Assembly (NCBI GenBank): GCA_945919075.1
Contig: CAMEIX010000002.1
Coordinates: 1 to 64,000, forward strand
Direction: 5' to 3'
DNA length: 64,000 bases
Source: an uncultured Lachnospiraceae bacterium
Lineage (GTDB): Bacteria; Bacillota; Clostridia; Lachnospirales; Lachnospiraceae
Shown here: piece after piece, positions 60,172-64,000 of the stretch
Layout: every line of letters starts with the position of its first letter
Position numbering within the stretch: the first letter of the stretch is position 1
Program-made: the position numbers and the translations under genes
Notes under the pieces: model-generated
What the model was told of the DNA's origin: nothing
What the model saw: only the letters and a program-made list of their open reading frames with translations
Databases searched by the model: none

Positions 60172-61455
60172 ATGAAAGCTTATAAGGAAATGAGCAAAGA
60201 AGAATTGCAGGCATTGAAAACAGAACTGGAAAAGGCTTATGAAGATGCAAAGGGAAAGGGACTGAAACTGGATATGTCCAGAGGAAAGCCTTCTGCAGCA
60301 CAGCTTGATATGACAATGCCGATTATGAATATACTGGATGAAGAGAGTCTGCTTATCACCGAAGCAGGTATGGATTGCAGAAACTATGGCATTTTGGAAG
60401 GGATTCCCGAAGCAAGGGCACTGATGGGGGAAATGATGGGCGTTCCGGCAGACAATGTAATTGTATGTGGCAATGCCAGCCTTAGTATCATGTATGATAC
60501 GGTTTCCAGATCCATGACCCACGGGGTATGCGGAAGCACTCCCTGGTGTAAACTGGATAAAGTGAAATTTTTGTGCCCGGCTCCCGGATATGACAGACAT
60601 TTTGCCATTACAAAACATTTTGGGATTGAGATGATTACCATTCCCATGACCACCACAGGCCCGGATATGGATCTGGTAGAGAAATATGTAAATGAGGATG
60701 AGAGTGTAAAAGGAATCTGGTGTGTACCCAAGTATTCCAATCCTCAGGGCGTTACTTATTCTGATGAGACCGTGAAGAGATTTGCAGCATTAAAGCCCGC
60801 AGCGGAAGATTTTCGTATTTTCTGGGATAATGCCTATGTGATTCATGATCTGTATGAGGATGACAGGGATGAACTTTTGGAGATTCTGGGTGAATGTGAA
60901 AAGGCCGGCAATCCCGATATGGTTTACGAATTTGCGTCTACATCCAAGGTCAGCTTTGCAGGCAGTGGAATCGCAGCCATTGCTTCCAGCAAAAGAAATC
61001 TTGATTTTATTAAGCAGTCCATGACAATTCAGACGATCGGTTACGATAAAATCAACCAGCTGCGTCATGTAAAATACTTCAAGAACTTAGATGGATTAAA
61101 GGAGCAGATGAAGAAACAGGCAGCTATGCTTCGCCCGAAATTTGAGGCGGTCCTTTCGACTTTTGAGAAAGAGCTTGGAGGACTTGGTATTGCAGAGTGG
61201 ATCAGACCTAAAGGTGGCTACTTCATTTCATTTGAATCCATGGAGGGTTGTGCAAAGAAGATTGTTGCCAAATGCAAGGAAGCAGGTGTGGTACTGACCG
61301 GTGCGGGCGCTACCTACCCTTACGGAATGGACCCTAAGGACTCCAATATCCGTATTGCTCCTTCCTATCCGACACCGGAAGAAATGGCACAGGCGGCAGA
61401 ACTTTTCGTGCTTTGTGTAAAATTGGTCAGCGTTGAGACATTGCTTAATGCGTAA
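60172..61455 (+). CDS. Aspartate-type aminotransferase (PF12897-like)
   Basis: 427 residues, PLP-dependent fold I. It matches the Asp_aminotransf subgroup known from actinobacterial AspT rather than classical AspC: LKLDMSRGKPSAAQLDM, NYGILEGIPEARALMGEMMGV, and WCVPKYSNPQGVTYSDE. The PLP lysine is Lys259 in STSKVSFAGSG. Aspartate/2-oxoglutarate exchange is likely but the amino acid is not proven. A NUDIX gene follows 9 bp later. Confidence 0.88.
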   Translation: MKAYKEMSKEELQALKTELEKAYEDAKGKGLKLDMSRGKPSAAQLDMTMPIMNILDEESLLITEAGMDCRNYGILEGIPEARALMGEMMGVPADNVIVCGNASLSIMYDTVSRSMTHGVCGSTPWCKLDKVKFLCPAPGYDRHFAITKHFGIEMITIPMTTTGPDMDLVEKYVNEDESVKGIWCVPKYSNPQGVTYSDETVKRFAALKPAAEDFRIFWDNAYVIHDLYEDDRDELLEILGECEKAGNPDMVYEFASTSKVSFAGSGIAAIASSKRNLDFIKQSMTIQTIGYDKINQLRHVKYFKNLDGLKEQMKKQAAMLRPKFEAVLSTFEKELGGLGIAEWIRPKGGYFISFESMEGCAKKIVAKCKEAGVVLTGAGATYPYGMDPKDSNIRIAPSYPTPEEMAQAAELFVLCVKLVSVETLLNA

Positions 61456-61464
61456 GGAGATAAG

Positions 61465-62007
61465 ATGAAAGAAGAATTTAAGCGGCTTAAACGTGAACTT
61501 GTCCAGAAAGGCAGCATTATTGATTACTATCAGGATACGGTTCTGGTTCCTAACGGAAATATTGTAAAATGGGACTTTATCGGTCACAAAGGCGCAGCAG
61601 CGGTCATCCCTGTAAGAGAAGATGGGAAGATTCTGATGGTGAGACAATTTAGAAATGCTCTGGATAGGGAAACCTTGGAAGTACCTGCCGGCGGGTTAAA
61701 CGGTGCCGATGAACCCACAAGGATTGCTGCCGGCCGTGAACTGGAGGAAGAAACCGGATATAAGAGTAATGATATTGAGTTTTTAATTACCATCAGAACC
61801 ACGGTGGCTTTCTGCAATGAAAAAATTGATATCTATGTAGCAAAGAATCTGATTCCAAGCAGCCAGCATCTGGATGAGGACGAATTCATTAATGTGGAAG
61901 CGTACAGTGTTGAGGAATTAATGGAGATGATTTACAATACCACAATCCAGGATTCCAAAACGATCTGTGCCATCATGACCTATGCGCATAAGTATCTCCG
62001 GAAATAA
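61465..62007 (+). CDS. NUDIX hydrolase, probable ADP-ribose pyrophosphatase
   Basis: 180 residues. The Nudix box is complete: G-x5-E-x7-REL-EE-x-TG, seen as GLNGADEPTRIAAGRELEEE followed by TGY. KGAAAVIPVREDGKILMVRQFR and the C-terminal layout fit ADP-ribose hydrolases. AAGGAGATAAG precedes the ATG. It is cotranscribed with the aminotransferase, and a hairpin follows at 62053. Confidence 0.9.
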   Translation: MKEEFKRLKRELVQKGSIIDYYQDTVLVPNGNIVKWDFIGHKGAAAVIPVREDGKILMVRQFRNALDRETLEVPAGGLNGADEPTRIAAGRELEEETGYKSNDIEFLITIRTTVAFCNEKIDIYVAKNLIPSSQHLDEDEFINVEAYSVEELMEMIYNTTIQDSKTICAIMTYAHKYLRK

Positions 62008-62052
62008 GAATGTCAGTGAATTGTTTCGGACAAGATCATAATGATGGAATTT

Positions 62053-62099
62053 AAGCCTCTTTTTCCTCATAGAATGAAAGGAAAAGGAGGCTTATTTTT
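62053..62099 (+). terminator. Terminator hairpin that also buries the spoIIM Shine-Dalgarno
   Basis: A 15-base arm (62053-62067, starting AAGCCTC) pairs with 62079-62093 (ending GGAGGCTT) with one G-U pair, followed by ATTTTT. The right arm contains the AAAGGAGG ribosome binding site of the next gene, whose ATG is at 62100. It thus ends NUDIX transcription and blocks translation of any readthrough mRNA. Confidence 0.8.
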
Positions 62100-62678
62100 A
62101 TGCTTGCAAAATACCGGAAACCAGTGATACTGTTTGGGGTCGGAACCATAATAGGAATTGTACTAGCTTATTTACAAAGCATGAAATTTCAAGGGATGGA
62201 TGTATGGGTTGGGGAAGAACAACTGTGCGAACTGAAATATTATACAGTAGAGGGAAACGGTTATTTCTGGTATGTTTTTCTGGAAAGAGTAAAGCCGCTT
62301 TTGATTATTTCTCTGTTAGCCACAACCTGGCTGGGAGTCTACGGAGTACTGTGCGCTCTGTTGTGGTTTGGATATTCCTTTGGAATGTTAACGGCATCCT
62401 GTCTGATTTTGTTTGGAATCAAAGGTATTTTTCTAATGCTTACCATTATATTTCCCCAGTGTTTTGTTTTTGCCCCGGTGACTCTCATTTGGCTGAAATT
62501 CTGTAATGAAATGAGTTTTTCTCTGTATCATGAAAAGGCGGAAGGAAAAGATCGGGGAGAGATGATCAGGCAAAAACTCATTCAACTACTGATTTTGTTC
62601 CCGTTTTTTATAGTGGGCTGCCTTTTGGAAGGTTATGTAAACCCCATAATCCTGGTTGGATTTTTAAAAATCTTCTAA
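62100..62678 (+). CDS. spoIIM: Stage II sporulation protein M-like membrane protein
   Basis: 192 residues with five hydrophobic helices and a SpoIIM-like pattern: VILFGVGTIIGIVLAYLQS, LLATTWLGVYGVLCALLWFGYSFGML and FPQCFVFAPVTLIWLKF. SpoIIM is part of the DMP complex that thins septal peptidoglycan during engulfment. In Bacillus spoIIM also lies just before a xerD homologue, supporting the call. A CATAATGA at 62037 preceded at 14 bp by GTGAATT could be a sigma-E promoter (weak). Its ribosome binding site is inside the preceding hairpin. Confidence 0.85.
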   Translation: MLAKYRKPVILFGVGTIIGIVLAYLQSMKFQGMDVWVGEEQLCELKYYTVEGNGYFWYVFLERVKPLLIISLLATTWLGVYGVLCALLWFGYSFGMLTASCLILFGIKGIFLMLTIIFPQCFVFAPVTLIWLKFCNEMSFSLYHEKAEGKDRGEMIRQKLIQLLILFPFFIVGCLLEGYVNPIILVGFLKIF

Positions 62679-62820
62679 ATAAAGGCCCAAAAACAGGCGT
62701 TTTGCATCCACTTTTCACAAAAATATTTTTGCAGGCTTCTTGGGACTTTAAAGAAAACGGATTTTATGTTAATTTTAATATAATTTATTGTAAACAAATG
62801 TATGGAGTGGGGATATATCA

Positions 62821-63705
62821 TTGATAGATACAATAGATAATTTTTTGGATTATTGTCTGAACAAAAAGAAAATAACTTACAACACCTACAAATCCTATGA
62901 GAACGATCTACGGAAATTTAAGGATTTTATGCTTTCCATAAATATCAGAGCGGTGCAGGATATTACGAAAACAAATCTGAATGCTTATCTCATTTCGTTA
63001 GAGCGTAAAAATTACTCAGTTGCAACGATTTCCAGAAACATTACCAGCTTGAAATCCTATTTTCATTATCTGGAAAAGGAACATCTGATTTATGAAAATC
63101 CGACAGAAGAGTTAATACTTCCGAAGGTGGAGAAAAAACTTCCGGAAGTATTAAGCGAGGAGGAAGTGGACATGCTTCTTTCCATACCGGATAAGGAGTC
63201 CTTAAAAGGTATGCGCGATGCAGCGATTCTGGAGCTTTTATATGCAACAGGAATAAAGGTTTCCGAACTGGTTTTATTAAATGTGGAGGATGTTAATCTT
63301 AAACTGAATTTTGTGCGGTGCGGAGAGGAAGAGAAGGAGAGGGTGATTCCCTTTGGTTCCATGGCAAGAAACGCTTTGCTTATCTACCTGCAGGAAGCCA
63401 GGGAAATCATGGCAGATAGCGAAGATAATACCCGTTTATTCTTGAATTGCCGGGGAGGCAGTTTAAGCAGGCAGGGTGTCTGGAAAATGATAAAAGAATA
63501 TGCTCATAAGGCAGGAATTGAAAAAGAGATTACGCCGCATACGCTGCGGCATACTTTTGCGGCACATCTGATCGGGAACGGTGCGGATTTTAAAAGCGTA
63601 CAGGAAATGTTAGGACATTCCGATATTTCCACAACCCAGATGTATGCCGGATTTCAAAAGAACAGACTGCGCGAGGTCTATACAAAAAATCACCCACGAG
63701 GATAA
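62821..63705 (+). CDS. xerD: XerD-like tyrosine recombinase with altered active site
   Basis: 294 residues from a TTG at 62821, the usual XerD length. The N-terminal core-binding domain contains FLDYCLNKKKITYNTYKSYENDL in pieces, and the catalytic domain has His240-x-x-Arg243 in HTLRHTF, His266 in LGHSDIS and Tyr275 in TQMYAGF. The first catalytic arginine is replaced by Lys146 (ATGIKVSEL). XerD normally resolves chromosome dimers at dif with XerC. The change could lower or abolish cutting, or the protein may depend on a partner. The upstream region 62679-62820 holds an AT-rich TATAAT (62779-62784) and no gene. Confidence 0.88.
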   Translation: MIDTIDNFLDYCLNKKKITYNTYKSYENDLRKFKDFMLSINIRAVQDITKTNLNAYLISLERKNYSVATISRNITSLKSYFHYLEKEHLIYENPTEELILPKVEKKLPEVLSEEEVDMLLSIPDKESLKGMRDAAILELLYATGIKVSELVLLNVEDVNLKLNFVRCGEEEKERVIPFGSMARNALLIYLQEAREIMADSEDNTRLFLNCRGGSLSRQGVWKMIKEYAHKAGIEKEITPHTLRHTFAAHLIGNGADFKSVQEMLGHSDISTTQMYAGFQKNRLREVYTKNHPRG

Positions 63706-63711
63706 AACGTT

Positions 63712-64000
63712 TTGAACAAGTTTATTTTACGGAAAGAGAAAGAAAAAGAAAAAAGGAAATACTATCGGGAAAAAGTGGAATATCTTATCATGATGTTCGC
63801 ATTTATCGCATTGAATCTTTTGGGAAGAATCATTGTCTCAGCCTTTCGGTTACCTTTCTGGCTGGACATGGTGGGGACAGTTCTGGCCTCCTGTTATCTA
63901 AGTATTCTCGGATGTATCATTGTGGCAGCAACCCCTAATATTCTGTTTGGAATATGGGATCCCGTTACCATGGTCTACGCCTTGACGAGTGTAGAGGTGG
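63712..64000 (+). CDS. Multi-pass membrane protein, 5' part only
   Basis: An open frame from a TTG at 63712 (GAGGA upstream), 6 bp after xerD, continuing past the window edge. The first 22 residues are strongly basic (KFILRKEKEKEKRKYYREK), followed by membrane helices YLIMMFAFIALNLLGRIIVSA and TVLASCYLSILGCIIVAATP. The pattern LPFWLDMVGTVLAS resembles membrane sensing domains at the start of some Clostridia signalling proteins, but the family cannot be fixed from 96 residues. Confidence 0.6.
   Translation, partial: MNKFILRKEKEKEKRKYYREKVEYLIMMFAFIALNLLGRIIVSAFRLPFWLDMVGTVLASCYLSILGCIIVAATPNILFGIWDPVTMVYALTSVEV

Noticed and set aside
1..64000. CRISPR arrays, rRNA or tRNA genes
   Set aside because: No regularly spaced repeats, rRNA blocks or tRNA-like cloverleaf with a TTCGA-type loop were noticed on reading; a covariance-model scan was not possible.

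Overview
The window looks like a chromosomal segment of an endospore-lineage Clostridia, most likely a Lachnospiraceae member. The evidence is a complete spoIIIAA-AH operon, spoIVB, a Spo0A-type regulator, a SpoIIM-like protein, Gram-positive LexA boxes in front of recA, RNase Y, RqcH, strong AGGAGG-type ribosome binding sites and typical Firmicute operon order. Genus cannot be fixed from the sequence alone.

Positions 1 to about 11,200 are the right-hand part of an integrated conjugative or mobilizable element of the Tn916/Tn1549 type. From left to right it holds a 5'-truncated type I restriction specificity gene (minus strand, running off the edge), a ParM/ParR-like segregation pair, a hairpin-rich noncoding stretch with a probable oriT, MobC and a relaxase. 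The cargo follows: an AAA_14/DUF4143 ATPase behind two 37-bp palindromes, an AlbA_2 (Schlafen-like) protein, and a STAND-type NTPase broken by one stop codon and one frameshift. The element ends with Tn916-like excisionase and integrase. Its left end and any type IV secretion genes lie outside the window.

From 11.3 to 20.9 kb come a low-molecular-weight tyrosine phosphatase, a minus-strand NusG_II / Gx-transporter pair (families also found in the Listeria flavin electron-transfer locus), a TetR-controlled ABC/MATE efflux operon with a clear operator, an ApbE flavin transferase, a zinc-ribbon protein with a small membrane partner, and a DUF3298 lipoprotein.

From 21 to 46 kb the core is housekeeping and sporulation: trpS; rpsO-pnp with structured leaders; spoIIIAA-AH behind a candidate sigma-E promoter; deoB; prfC; a transglutaminase-like protein; and one long operon yqhY-nusB-xseA-xseB-ispA-dxs-tlyA-nadK-argR-recN, followed by spoIVB. 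A secreted GH5 glycosidase sits between spoIVB and the gene in the spo0A position. That gene encodes the complete Spo0A DNA-binding domain but has lost most of the phosphoreceiver domain. This is the most unusual feature of the window.

From 47 to 64 kb lie glgA, a SpoVB-like flippase, rqcH, the yicC-gmk-rpoZ operon, rimO-pgsA-cinA(C-terminal)-recA-recX, rny, an aspartate-type aminotransferase, a NUDIX hydrolase, a SpoIIM-like gene whose Shine-Dalgarno is buried in a hairpin, a XerD-like recombinase with Lys in place of the first catalytic Arg, and the start of a membrane protein cut by the edge. No rRNA, tRNA or CRISPR array was seen.
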